Assembly: GCF_003943465.1 (NCBI RefSeq)
Contig: NZ_RJPR01000001.1
Span: 331,843 to 395,842 of the forward strand
Length of the DNA stretch: 64,000 nt
Direction: 5' to 3'
From: Streptococcus cristatus
Lineage (GTDB): Bacteria; Bacillota; Bacilli; Lactobacillales; Streptococcaceae
Positions within the stretch are counted from its first letter, which is position 1; every line of letters begins with the position of its first letter. Made by a program: the position numbers and the translations under genes. Below the pieces are notes generated by a model, which saw only the letters and a list, made by a program, of their open reading frames with translations, was not told the origin of the DNA and did not search any database. This document shows, in pieces, positions 51,215 to 59,301 of this stretch.

Positions 51215-51403
51215 TTCATTCACTCTTATCTTTTTTTAGATAGACATAGATTATTTTACCATTTTATAGAGAAAGATTTCAATATAAAAGCTATCAATTG
51301 TGTAAAGTTCTTGTAAGGAAATAAAGAGAAAAAGAGTTACTTCCCTTATTTTTCAAGAATGAAATCCTTTTCAATATCTATAAGTAAAATTTCTATATAT
51401 TAC

Positions 51404-51432
51404 TTGACTTTTTGTTCGAAAGGGATTATCCT
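51404..51432 (+). promoter_or_regulatory. Promoter of padR operon
   Basis: TTGACT, 17 bases, TATCCT, about 50 bases before the padR start. Confidence 0.7.
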
Positions 51433-51445
51433 ATATGTAGAAAGT

Positions 51446-51469
51446 TTATATATAATATTTTTATATATA
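51446..51469. promoter_or_regulatory. A/T palindrome, probable PadR operator
   Basis: TATATATA...TATATATA inverted repeat between promoter and padR ribosome site (GGAGG). Position downstream of the -10 suits autorepression. Confidence 0.5.
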
Positions 51470-51480
51470 GGAGGTAGTGC

Positions 51481-51807
51481 ATGTATTTCCCTACATCTTC
51501 TACCCTGATAGAATTTCTGATTTTAGCGATTTTAGATAAAGAAGATTCCTATGGCTACGAGATTAGCCAGACCATCAAGCTCATTGCCGATATCAAGGAG
51601 TCCACGCTTTATCCTATCCTGAAAAAATTGGAAAAGAGTCAGTATTTAGAGACTTACTCTCAGGAATATCAAGGTCGAAAACGAAAATATTATTCTCTGA
51701 CCCCAACAGGTCAGAAACAACTGGTCAGCCTCAAAAATGAATGGGAGCTTTATACCAGCATGATTAAGGGCATCATCGAAGGGAGTGTTCGCCATGACAA
51801 GAACTGA
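51481..51807 (+). CDS. PadR family transcriptional regulator
   Basis: A 108-residue winged-helix protein: LIEFLILAILDKEDSYGYEI, KESTLYPILKKLEKSQYLET, GRKRKYYSLTPTGQKQL, the full PadR signature. Start is 5 bases after GGAGG. It overlaps the DUF1700 gene by 14 bases. In other streptococci and lactobacilli PadR with DUF1700 and DUF4097 forms an operon responding to cell-envelope stress. Confidence 0.93.
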   Translation: MYFPTSSTLIEFLILAILDKEDSYGYEISQTIKLIADIKESTLYPILKKLEKSQYLETYSQEYQGRKRKYYSLTPTGQKQLVSLKNEWELYTSMIKGIIEGSVRHDKN

Positions 51808-52393
51808 ATATCTAGCCCAGCTAGAAAAATATTTAAAAAAGTTGCCAGCAAAAGACTATCAAGAAGCCATGGACTACTTCACCGAGTACTTTGACGAGGT
51901 CGGTCCAGAGGGAGAGGCAGCAGCTATAGCTGAACTGGGCAATCCTAAGGAAGCGGCTCACGAGATTATCATCAATCTTCTGGACAAGAAAATAGAAGAA
52001 GACAGTCAAGAAGCTAGCTCCGTCAAAAATAGTAAGCAGATCGTCCAGATTGCTATTCTGTCCATCTTGGCGGCTCCACTAGCAATTCCTCTATTAATTT
52101 TGGCTTTGACTTTGATTTTCACTTTCTTCCTCCTCGTCAGTATCCTTGCTTTTGTCATGGCCGTCTTTACCTTTACTATGCTTCTCCTAGGGGCTAGTCT
52201 GATTTGGGACAGCCTGACTCTCGGCATGGCTACTTCGATTCCTGCTTTTGCTCTCAGTTTGGGGATGAGCTTCTTAGCCTTCGGACTTGCTGGACTCTTT
52301 TATCTCAGCACTGGCCCTATCCTTCGCTTTATCAAACTGAGTTTTGTCAAACTCGCCCAAGCCTTGGCCCGGAAAGGAGACCATCATGTTTAA
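51794..52393 (+). CDS. DUF1700 family membrane protein
   Basis: About 199 residues from MTRTEYLAQLEKYLKKLPA. The first 75 residues are the HAAS domain: helices with DYFTEYFDEVGPEGEAAAIA and ELGNPKEAAHEII. Four membrane helices follow (residues 80-190). Proposed to sense the envelope state together with PadR and the DUF4097 protein. Overlaps both neighbouring genes. Confidence 0.9.
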   Translation: MTRTEYLAQLEKYLKKLPAKDYQEAMDYFTEYFDEVGPEGEAAAIAELGNPKEAAHEIIINLLDKKIEEDSQEASSVKNSKQIVQIAILSILAAPLAIPLLILALTLIFTFFLLVSILAFVMAVFTFTMLLLGASLIWDSLTLGMATSIPAFALSLGMSFLAFGLAGLFYLSTGPILRFIKLSFVKLAQALARKGDHHV

Positions 52394-53285
52394 AGTAAGA
52401 AAAACCGTGTTCAGCATTGCGATTGTTGCCTGTCTGCTGGGTCTAGGCCTCATACTGGCAGGGCTAGCAAGTGGTGGTCTGCAGGATCTGGTGAAGAGCT
52501 CAGCCGCTAGCACCAAAATGACCAAGCATGAGGAAACCTATGACAATATCCATTCCTTAAATCTAGAACTCAACAATCGCTCGGTTGTAATTGGAGAATC
52601 ACCCGATGATAAGGTTCACTTGACCTATTATCAAGGAGATGGCAAGACATCCGAAAAAATCAGTAGCAAGGCTGAAAACGGTAGTTTATACATTAAGGAA
52701 TCAAGCTTTTTTATCAACATTAACAGCGGTCTACGCTCTTTACTGGGCTTGATAAATGGAGATTTTGAAAGGACTCAACAAATCATTCTAAGCCTACCTA
52801 AGGGAAGGAACTTGGAGCAGGTCAAGGCCAGTTTGGCTAACGGTAGCCTATCGATCAATGACCTGACAATCAAAAAATTAAAAGCCGATCTCAGCAATGG
52901 ATCCATCGAACTCAGTCATAGCCAGATTGAAACCGGCAACATTGAAAGTGCTAATGGTAGAATCGAGCTAGTCCAAACCAGCCTGACCGATACTCAAATC
53001 AGTCTCTCCAACGGTAGTATCACTAGTGATAAACTGACCCTCAAGGGCAATATCAACATGTCCAGCAGCAATGGCTCCATCGATCTCCACCTCGCCGAAG
53101 AGACCTACAAAACCATCTCATTGGACCTGCAAACAGATCTAGGTGACATTGAACTGCCCAAGGACATGCAGACCAGCCACGACCAAGAGGACTTTATCGG
53201 AGATCGGGTCATTCATACCAATGAACAAGCTCAAGCCAAGCTGACCGCCCGTACCAGCACTGGCAGTATTGAGATTAGTCATTAA
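52386..53285 (+). CDS. DUF4097 family putative adhesin-like protein
   Basis: About 299 residues from MFKVRKTVFSIAIVACLLGL, an N-terminal membrane helix or uncleaved signal. The rest is a repetitive beta-helix typical of DUF4097: repeated SLANGSLSINDL, DLSNGSIELSHS, SLSNGSITSDKL, SSNGSIDLHL units with a NGS core. Overlaps DUF1700 by eight bases. Exposed outside the membrane. Last gene of the PadR operon. Confidence 0.9.
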   Translation: MFKVRKTVFSIAIVACLLGLGLILAGLASGGLQDLVKSSAASTKMTKHEETYDNIHSLNLELNNRSVVIGESPDDKVHLTYYQGDGKTSEKISSKAENGSLYIKESSFFININSGLRSLLGLINGDFERTQQIILSLPKGRNLEQVKASLANGSLSINDLTIKKLKADLSNGSIELSHSQIETGNIESANGRIELVQTSLTDTQISLSNGSITSDKLTLKGNINMSSSNGSIDLHLAEETYKTISLDLQTDLGDIELPKDMQTSHDQEDFIGDRVIHTNEQAQAKLTARTSTGSIEISH

Positions 53286-53292
53286 AAATAGA

Positions 53293-53315
53293 ACGGAGCC
53301 TGATTGGTTCCGTTT
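53293..53315 (+). terminator. Terminator of padR operon
   Basis: AACGGAGCC-TGATT-GGTTCCGTT followed by five T. Confidence 0.85.
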
Positions 53316-53357
53316 TTTATGGTCAAAATGGTAAAATAAGATAGAGAGGGGTTTCGA

Positions 53358-53972
53358 ATGACAAATTATAAATGGATATTTTTTGATATTGGTTCTACTT
53401 TAATCAATGAAGAGAAAGCTTATCAAGATAGGATTGAACAAGCAATTGCAGGAACAAATATCACTTATGATGCATTTTATCAGCGGATGCTACTATCATT
53501 TAAAGAGGGGCAAAAGGGAGATTTAATAGCATTACAAGAATTTGGCCTAGAACGTCCGAAATGGAACTCTGAACTAGAAACGCTTTACCCAGATACAAAA
53601 ACGGTCTTAGAAATACTACATAATCGCTATAAAATAGGTATTATTGCTAATCAACTATCCGGCTTAGAGGAGCGATTAGAAAAGTTTGCTATCAGACAAT
53701 GGATTGATCTGATTATCTCATCAGCTGACTGTGGATTTTCCAAACCTAGTTCTAAAATTTTTCAACTAGCCCTTCAACAAGCTTCATGTTCTGCTTCATC
53801 TGCTATTATGCTTGGTGACAGACTTGATAATGATATTGCGCCAGCTAAGACATTAGGCATGAAAACTATTTGGATCAAACAAGGATTTAGTGCATATAGT
53901 CCAATCCAATCACCGTCAGAAGAACCTGATTTTACTGTAAATTCCTTATCGGACTTGCTAAAAATTCTCTAA
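53358..53972 (+). CDS. HAD family hydrolase
   Basis: A 204-residue HAD phosphatase with motif I WIFFDIGSTLINEE (Asp nucleophile; the second Asp of DxD is replaced by Gly, as in many DxGxT members), Lys in FSKPSSKIFQLAL and motif III MLGDRLDNDIAPA. A four-helix cap follows motif I. Resembles YjjG/YfnB-type nucleotidases. Codon use is more A/T-rich than in the genes to both sides, so transfer is possible. Confidence 0.88.
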   Translation: MTNYKWIFFDIGSTLINEEKAYQDRIEQAIAGTNITYDAFYQRMLLSFKEGQKGDLIALQEFGLERPKWNSELETLYPDTKTVLEILHNRYKIGIIANQLSGLEERLEKFAIRQWIDLIISSADCGFSKPSSKIFQLALQQASCSASSAIMLGDRLDNDIAPAKTLGMKTIWIKQGFSAYSPIQSPSEEPDFTVNSLSDLLKIL

Positions 53973-54040
53973 CCCCACCTTTACTTCCTATAGCCTTTAT
54001 GTTATGATACTCTATAAAAAATTATCACAAGGAGGTTCCT

Positions 54041-54994
54041 ATGAAAAAACTCACATCTGGCATGCACATTCGGGTCGTCAGCCCCTCAGCGTCAATCGAA
54101 CACATCGGTGGCTTTGAGGCCAATCTAGCCGCCAAGGAGCGCTTGGAAAAGCTAGGATTTACCGTGTCTTTTTCGGAGCATTATCTGGAAAATGATATAC
54201 TAGGCTCTGCCTCCATCGAAAGCCGAGTGGCAGACATCCATGCTGCCTTTTCGGATGATTCCGTTGATGCTATTCTAGCCACTATCGGCGGTTTCAACTG
54301 CAATGAGCTCCTGCCCTATCTGGACTTTGAATTGATTGCTAGAAATCCTAAGATTTTCTGCGGCTACTCGGATACTACTGCCTTGCTCAACGCTATCTAT
54401 AGCAAGACCGGCATGAAAACCTACATGGGACCGTCCTACTCCAGCTTTAAAATGGATGCCCTGCAGGACTATCAGACCGAGAGCTGGCTCAAGGCCGTCA
54501 GCCAGACTTCTTATGAATTGACTCCTAGTGAGAAATGGGGCAGTAATGCTTGGTATCTACCCGATGCGCCACTGACCTTCCATGAGACAGAGTGGAAAAT
54601 CTACAACCATGGAAAAGCCCAAGCCACTGCTATCGGCGGCAATCTCTCCACCTTCTCACTTCTGCGTGGAACACCCTATGCCCCAACAGATGAAAACTAT
54701 GTCCTCTTTTCTGAAAGCGCTGAAGAAGATGATTATTTTGAATTTAACCGCAATCTAGCTGCCCTCCTTCAGGCCTATCCCAACCCACAGGCCCTTCTCA
54801 TTGGCCGCTTTCCAAAAGAATGTCAGATGACAGAAGAACTACTCCTTTATATCTTGGACAAACATCCAATTCTCAAACAAATTCCCGTCCTCTACGACTT
54901 GGACTTTGCCCACACCCAGCCACTCTTTACCATTACCATCGGTGCTCAAGTGACGGTGGATACAGAGAAAATGTCTATCAGAATTGATGAATAA
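54041..54994 (+). CDS. S66 family peptidase, LD-carboxypeptidase/MccF-like
   Basis: A 317-residue serine peptidase. VVSPSASIEHIGGF at the start, ILATIGGFNCNELLPYLDFE, then FCGYSDTTALLNAIY bearing the catalytic Ser, and IGGNLSTFSLLRGTPY with an C-terminal Glu...His pair (RFPKE; DFAHTQPLFTI). Family members trim murein tetrapeptides at the L,D-bond or cleave microcin C-like compounds. AAGGAGG precedes the start. Single gene with its own terminator. Confidence 0.88.
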   Translation: MKKLTSGMHIRVVSPSASIEHIGGFEANLAAKERLEKLGFTVSFSEHYLENDILGSASIESRVADIHAAFSDDSVDAILATIGGFNCNELLPYLDFELIARNPKIFCGYSDTTALLNAIYSKTGMKTYMGPSYSSFKMDALQDYQTESWLKAVSQTSYELTPSEKWGSNAWYLPDAPLTFHETEWKIYNHGKAQATAIGGNLSTFSLLRGTPYAPTDENYVLFSESAEEDDYFEFNRNLAALLQAYPNPQALLIGRFPKECQMTEELLLYILDKHPILKQIPVLYDLDFAHTQPLFTITIGAQVTVDTEKMSIRIDE

Positions 54995-55001
54995 ACAAGA
55001 G

Positions 55002-55029
55002 ACGACCTCCAAACAAAAGGTCGTTTTTG
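55002..55029. terminator. Terminator between S66 and S41 peptidase genes
   Basis: ACGACCT ... AGGTCGTTTTT hairpin, usable for the plus-strand gene. Confidence 0.75.
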
Positions 55030-55033
55030 ATAT

Positions 55034-56284
55034 CTAAAAGTCATGAATCATCTCTAAACAGCGCTCCAAATCCACATCCCGCTCCAGATGCTCAACTGTC
55101 CAAGGAATAAGAATGTCTGGTTCAATCCCCTTGTCTGTCATACTCTGTCCCTTATCAAGTGCTAGAGCGCGTGAAGTTGGAAAGTTCAAACTATAGTCAC
55201 CATAATCTACCTGACAGCAGTTAGAATAATCTAGTATTCCAAGAGTCGGGCGCCCCAGAACCGTCACCTTAGGAAAACATTTCATCATCTGGACAAAATT
55301 GTCTCCCGACGAAGCACAGTAGACATCTGCCAAGACAAAAATCTTCTCAAGATGGCTTCCTCCTTTCACATTAGGAAACATTTCCCTGTCCTCGCCTCCA
55401 AATTTAACATAGCCTTTGCCCCGATTGGCCTGCAGGTCTTGCATGATTATCTCCAACAAATCCTTCGTCTCCTGATTAATCCCTTCCTGCTGCACGTAGG
55501 CTTCAAAATCTTTCAAACGCAGGTCAACATTCCGCTCTGTGTAGAGAATTTCCATCCCTTCATCAGTCCAGCCCAAGTCAGAATAGACTTGCCCCTCAGA
55601 AAGAGCATAGTGGAGCAGAGGAAAATACAGCGAGTCCATCCCGCCAGTATTTTGACGGACATCAATCACCAGACAAGCAGCCCTCTTGATAGTATCTTGT
55701 GCTTCCTGATAGAGTTTGTTGATGGCTTTCTCGTTCCTAAAGTCATCCAAACGGAGATAAATAACACCCTTTTCTAACTCTTTCCATTCAAATCGACTCT
55801 CTACAGGATTCTGGCTAGGCTCAACTGAAAGGATTTGCTCTACTCCTGCTCGCAAAACAGTCACTTGCCTAGCTTTTGAAATCAACTCGCTCCACTCACG
55901 GTAGTTTCGCTCAGGCGTTGAACTGGTAAAATACGCTCGGTGCATCCTATAAAACTCTTCTAGATGCTGTCCATCCAGTTTCACAATTTGATCGCCCGCC
56001 TGCAAATTCGTATCTGCATTAGCCTGCTCAACATAAAGTCCTTGGATTGTTGAACGTAGAACAAAACCTTTTGGTTTAGCATATTTCTCCCGAAAAGCTA
56101 CGTGGCCGATAACTCCGAAGCTAGCTAGATAAGTCTGAACCTGATAAAGAAAATCCTTTTCACTCATATCGTCTGAAATACATTCGCGAAAACCAGTCGG
56201 ATCCGCACCGGCAATATCCTTTTTAGTTGCCGAATCTTGGGTCATAATCGAAACAACATCTTCAAAAATAGCCGTTTTTCTCAT
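55034..56284 (-). CDS. S41 family peptidase
   Basis: About 416 residues from MRKTAIFEDVVSIMTQDSAT, with AGGAG upstream; the frame extends to 56365 without a ribosome site. A helical N-terminal part, a PDZ-like segment (IQGLYVEQANADTNLQAGD) and the C-terminal-processing-protease domain follow. LVIDVRQNTGGMDSLYF is typical, and YCASSGDNFVQMMK contains the predicted catalytic Ser. No signal peptide is seen, so it may act in the cytoplasm. Confidence 0.83.
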   Translation of the reverse strand: MRKTAIFEDVVSIMTQDSATKKDIAGADPTGFRECISDDMSEKDFLYQVQTYLASFGVIGHVAFREKYAKPKGFVLRSTIQGLYVEQANADTNLQAGDQIVKLDGQHLEEFYRMHRAYFTSSTPERNYREWSELISKARQVTVLRAGVEQILSVEPSQNPVESRFEWKELEKGVIYLRLDDFRNEKAINKLYQEAQDTIKRAACLVIDVRQNTGGMDSLYFPLLHYALSEGQVYSDLGWTDEGMEILYTERNVDLRLKDFEAYVQQEGINQETKDLLEIIMQDLQANRGKGYVKFGGEDREMFPNVKGGSHLEKIFVLADVYCASSGDNFVQMMKCFPKVTVLGRPTLGILDYSNCCQVDYGDYSLNFPTSRALALDKGQSMTDKGIEPDILIPWTVEHLERDVDLERCLEMIHDF

Positions 56285-56349
56285 CGTATTGCTCCTCGTC
56301 ATTACTGAGACTAGTATATCATTTTTGTACATTTTATGCCGATTTAAAC

Positions 56350-56386
56350 AAAAAAATCTAAGCACAATCTCTGCTTAGATTTTTTT
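56350..56386. terminator. Terminator near S41 and carbohydrate-binding genes
   Basis: AAAAAATCTAAGCA-CAATCTC-TGCTTAGATTTTTT. It follows the stop of the gene at 56391 on the minus strand. Confidence 0.85.
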
Positions 56387-56390
56387 CTAA

Positions 56391-57641
56391 TCAATGTCCA
56401 CCGGGACCGCCACCTTGTCCGTTTGGGGCACCACCGCCACCAGGGCCATCTGCTGTGATTTCGGTTCGGGTTTGCCCATTAACCGTGATGGTCCCGCCCG
56501 TATAAGTAGCCTTACCATCAAAGTCAAAGGCAGATACAGTGGACGTGATAGCTAGGTTTCCGCCTGTCATGATGATATCGCCGTTGGAGTCAAGGGCGTC
56601 TGTATCGCCTTGGCCGACCTCAACCTTGATGTCACCTCCAGTAATCTTGATGAAAATCTCAGCCCCAGTCGCCGTACTAGCCGCATTGATTCCATCATCC
56701 GTCGCATAAAGGTCAAGTGTACCGCCATTAATCGTGACATTTGTTCCCTCTAAAGCTTCGACACTGGACTTGACTGTGATGGTGCCACCGTCGATCACCG
56801 CTGCATTGCTAGCATGGAGGCCGTCATCGCCAGCATTAATCGTAATGGTACCAGACTGGATATAGAGATTCCCGAGCGAAGTGTCCTCGTCATTATCTGC
56901 GTGGATCGCATCCTCCGTCGCGGTAATATCCAGACTAGCCTCCTTGATGTTGATGGCATCGTTGGCTGACAAGCCATTCTTGTAACCTTTAATCGTATAA
57001 GTCCCGCCTGTGATGCGCAGGTCATCATTAGACTCGACTGCGTTACCATATTTTCCTTCGATGGTCAGACTGCCTGAGCCGTTAAAGGTCAAGTCGTCCT
57101 TACTGTAAATGGCCGCATCGTAGTCAGTATTGGTGTGATTGGCTGAGTCAGAAATGCTATTCTTGCTGCCTTCAGCTAGGGTAATGAAGGTCTTATCTGC
57201 ATTTTCTACCACAATCGCTGCATCCGTCCCTGTCATGGTCACACCATCCAAGACGATTTGTACCTTGTCTTGATCGCCAGCCTTGACAACAATCTGCACA
57301 TTTTCACTGCTGCCAGAGAGGACATAGGTTCCAGCTGCCGTAATGGTCACCGTTGAGCCAGAAACGCTCGCTCCGTCACCAGAGGTCTTGGCTGTAGAGC
57401 CGCTCAAGTTAATCTTGGTCGCTGTCGACTCATCATAAGAAGCATCCTGATCACGATCCGTGAAATAGCTAGATGTATCTGTCTTTGTCGTACTGGTACC
57501 TGTTTGAGTGGTATTGGTGCTGGCGCTCGTACTAGTGCTGGACTGACTGGTCACGCTACAAGCTCCCAAGGTGACAGTCATTAGCGCTAGGGGCACCATT
57601 AGTTTTATTTTCTGAAATATTTTTTTCTTGCCTGTTTTCAT
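56391..57641 (-). CDS. Carbohydrate-binding (Cthe_2159-like) lipoprotein
   Basis: A 416-residue lipoprotein: signal MKTGKKKIFQKIKLMVPLAL with lipobox VTLGAC. A Ser/Thr-rich linker (STSTSASTNTTQTGTSTT) follows. The rest is a right-handed beta-helix with repeating VENADKTFITLAEGS, NAVESNDDLRITGGTYTIKG, DAIHADNDEDTSLGNLYIQS and DDGLHASNAAVIDGGTITV turns, as in Cthe_2159 polysaccharide-binding proteins with Ca2+-binding Asp clusters. It ends in a Gly/Pro-rich tail (GGGGAPNGQGGGPGGH). Follows the DUF4956 gene by 20 bases. Confidence 0.85.
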   Translation of the reverse strand: MKTGKKKIFQKIKLMVPLALMTVTLGACSVTSQSSTSTSASTNTTQTGTSTTKTDTSSYFTDRDQDASYDESTATKINLSGSTAKTSGDGASVSGSTVTITAAGTYVLSGSSENVQIVVKAGDQDKVQIVLDGVTMTGTDAAIVVENADKTFITLAEGSKNSISDSANHTNTDYDAAIYSKDDLTFNGSGSLTIEGKYGNAVESNDDLRITGGTYTIKGYKNGLSANDAINIKEASLDITATEDAIHADNDEDTSLGNLYIQSGTITINAGDDGLHASNAAVIDGGTITVKSSVEALEGTNVTINGGTLDLYATDDGINAASTATGAEIFIKITGGDIKVEVGQGDTDALDSNGDIIMTGGNLAITSTVSAFDFDGKATYTGGTITVNGQTRTEITADGPGGGGAPNGQGGGPGGH

Positions 57642-57661
57642 GATTGGCCTCTTTCTAGATA

Positions 57662-58342
57662 TTATAATTCATTTTCTTTCGTGATATAGCGGCTAATGGC
57701 AATCTCTAGATTTCCATTGCGCGTACGTAGGGCATCGATGAGTTCTTTTTCGGTCATTTGACCATTCAGCTGAATGATGTATTTAATCTTGAACAAACTT
57801 CCCATATCAGAGGTTTTGACATTAGCCAGTTCAACATGATTGGCAGCTTTATTGAAAATATCATCAAAAATGCTTTCATAGTCCAGACTTTCTGGTATGA
57901 CAACAGTCAGCTGGCGCATGGAATGCTTCATCTGTCCGAAATTGACCACCTCAAGCAGCAGCATGACGAGCGACATGATGAGGGTAAAGACTGTCGCAAA
58001 GACCAGATAGCCCATTCCGATAGCAATCCCGATTGTCATGACTAGGAAAATGGACACCAGCTCCTTGGCTCCTCCCGGTGCGGAACGAAAACGAATCAAG
58101 CTGAAAGCTCCCATAACGGCAACCCCTGCTCCCAAACTTCCATTGACCAAGAAAATCACAATTGCAATCAAGGTCGGCAAAAGCGCCAAACTCATCACAA
58201 AGGATTTGCTGTAAACTGTCTTAAACTGGTAAACATTGGCAATGACTAAGCCCAGAAGCAAGGACACTCCGATAGCCAACATCATCATAGCCGGATCTAC
58301 GGCCGTATCGGTAAAAATATCATAAAATAAATGACTAAGCAT
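57662..58342 (-). CDS. DUF4956 family membrane protein
   Basis: A 226-residue protein with four membrane helices in the first 130 residues (MMMLAIGVSLLLGLVIANVY; SFVMSLALLPTLIAIVIFLV; LVSIFLVMTIGIAIGMGYLV) and a cytoplasmic domain afterwards. The signature is GAFSLIRFRSAPGGAKELVS after helix 2. Always found with VTC-domain proteins in Firmicutes; here the start overlaps the end of the VTC gene by eight bases. Function unknown. Confidence 0.9.
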   Translation of the reverse strand: MLSHLFYDIFTDTAVDPAMMMLAIGVSLLLGLVIANVYQFKTVYSKSFVMSLALLPTLIAIVIFLVNGSLGAGVAVMGAFSLIRFRSAPGGAKELVSIFLVMTIGIAIGMGYLVFATVFTLIMSLVMLLLEVVNFGQMKHSMRQLTVVIPESLDYESIFDDIFNKAANHVELANVKTSDMGSLFKIKYIIQLNGQMTEKELIDALRTRNGNLEIAISRYITKENEL

Positions 58343-59060
58343 GATTTACAACTCCTTTATAGTCTGTCGTTTTCTTGTAAGCAACCCCGTATTTGGAAAA
58401 GGAGCTTGGGAAGACCTGATGGCGATCCAAAATCTCACTCAGCCAGAGCGGATAGGCCCCTGGCACCTTGACTTCCATAATCACATGATGATCCGGCAGA
58501 AGATTTTCCCCGTAATGACCATGCAAAAGGCTTAAATCATAGTTGCGGTAGGTCAAATCGTGGTCAATGGTAATCCGAACATTGGGATCCTCAATCCCCT
58601 TCATAGAATAACGATTGTAGTAGATATACATCATGGGCTGCAGGCCACCGTAGCGCTGACCCAGCCAGTCGATTTCCTCACGAATCTGACAATCCTCAAC
58701 CTTACTGTGATCGCCCTCCAAGTAAGCCTCTGCAGCGATTAGATCTGTCGAAATGCGGCGTTTGTAGACAATCTTGCGCACTTTTTTCTTGATTTCCAAA
58801 AAGACTTGACTGTCTTCTTTCGGATTTTCATCGTAAGTCCGCACGCGCAATTTTTCTTTAAAATAGGGCTTTTCCAAGGACTCACGAATCATTTGATAAG
58901 TCGGGGTGTCGTAGTAAAGATTATGGATGGTCGAGTAAGCATGCTCATCCTCCACCAGATGACTTTCAAACTCGGTCAATAAATCGGCCAAGGTTTCTTT
59001 GGAAATAATATATTTGGTTTCAAATCGTTGAAATTTATCTTTAAATGTCTTTTTAGCCAT
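58335..59060 (-). CDS. VTC domain protein (polyphosphate polymerase-like)
   Basis: About 241 residues from MAKKTFKDKFQRFETKYIIS, with GGGGGAG upstream. The tunnel-lining charged residues of the VTC fold are visible in RFETKYII, KEKLRVRTYD, VFLEIKKKVRKIVYKRR, RVTIDHDLTYR-like segments and IMEVKVPGAYPLWL, ending SSFSKYGVAYKK. Eukaryotic VTC4 makes polyphosphate; in bacteria the domain goes with DUF4956 and surface proteins, with unproven activity. Confidence 0.88.
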   Translation of the reverse strand: MAKKTFKDKFQRFETKYIISKETLADLLTEFESHLVEDEHAYSTIHNLYYDTPTYQMIRESLEKPYFKEKLRVRTYDENPKEDSQVFLEIKKKVRKIVYKRRISTDLIAAEAYLEGDHSKVEDCQIREEIDWLGQRYGGLQPMMYIYYNRYSMKGIEDPNVRITIDHDLTYRNYDLSLLHGHYGENLLPDHHVIMEVKVPGAYPLWLSEILDRHQVFPSSFSKYGVAYKKTTDYKGVVNHA

Positions 59061-59213
59061 GGATTCTCCCCCTGTCTTTCTTGTAACTAGAGCCATTTTA
59101 CGGATGAAAACTTAAAGCAAGGCTAAAGAAAACTTAAAGAAAACAAAACATTCACATTTTCATACCGAATAAAATAGACTTGTGGAGAAAATCTACACAA
59201 TAAAATTCTCTAC

Positions 59214-59229
59214 TGTTTCACGTGAAACA
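59214..59229. promoter_or_regulatory. parS chromosome-segregation site
   Basis: TGTTTCACGTGAAACA, a perfect 16-bp palindrome identical to the ParB/Spo0J binding site of Firmicutes. It lies in the gap between the VTC gene and the YhgE gene. parS sites cluster near the origin of replication. Confidence 0.92.
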
Positions 59230-59233
59230 AAAA

Positions 59234-59261
59234 AACTTGGTTTTGTTCACAAAACCAAGTT
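59234..59261. terminator. Terminator after YhgE/Pip gene
   Basis: Perfect 12-bp stem AACTTGGTTTTG-TTCA-CAAAACCAAGTT, with A/T-runs on both sides, immediately next to parS. Confidence 0.85.
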
Positions 59262-59301
59262 GTTCCTTTCGAAGAGAAAATAGTCTGCGCTCTTCTCTAT
59301 T

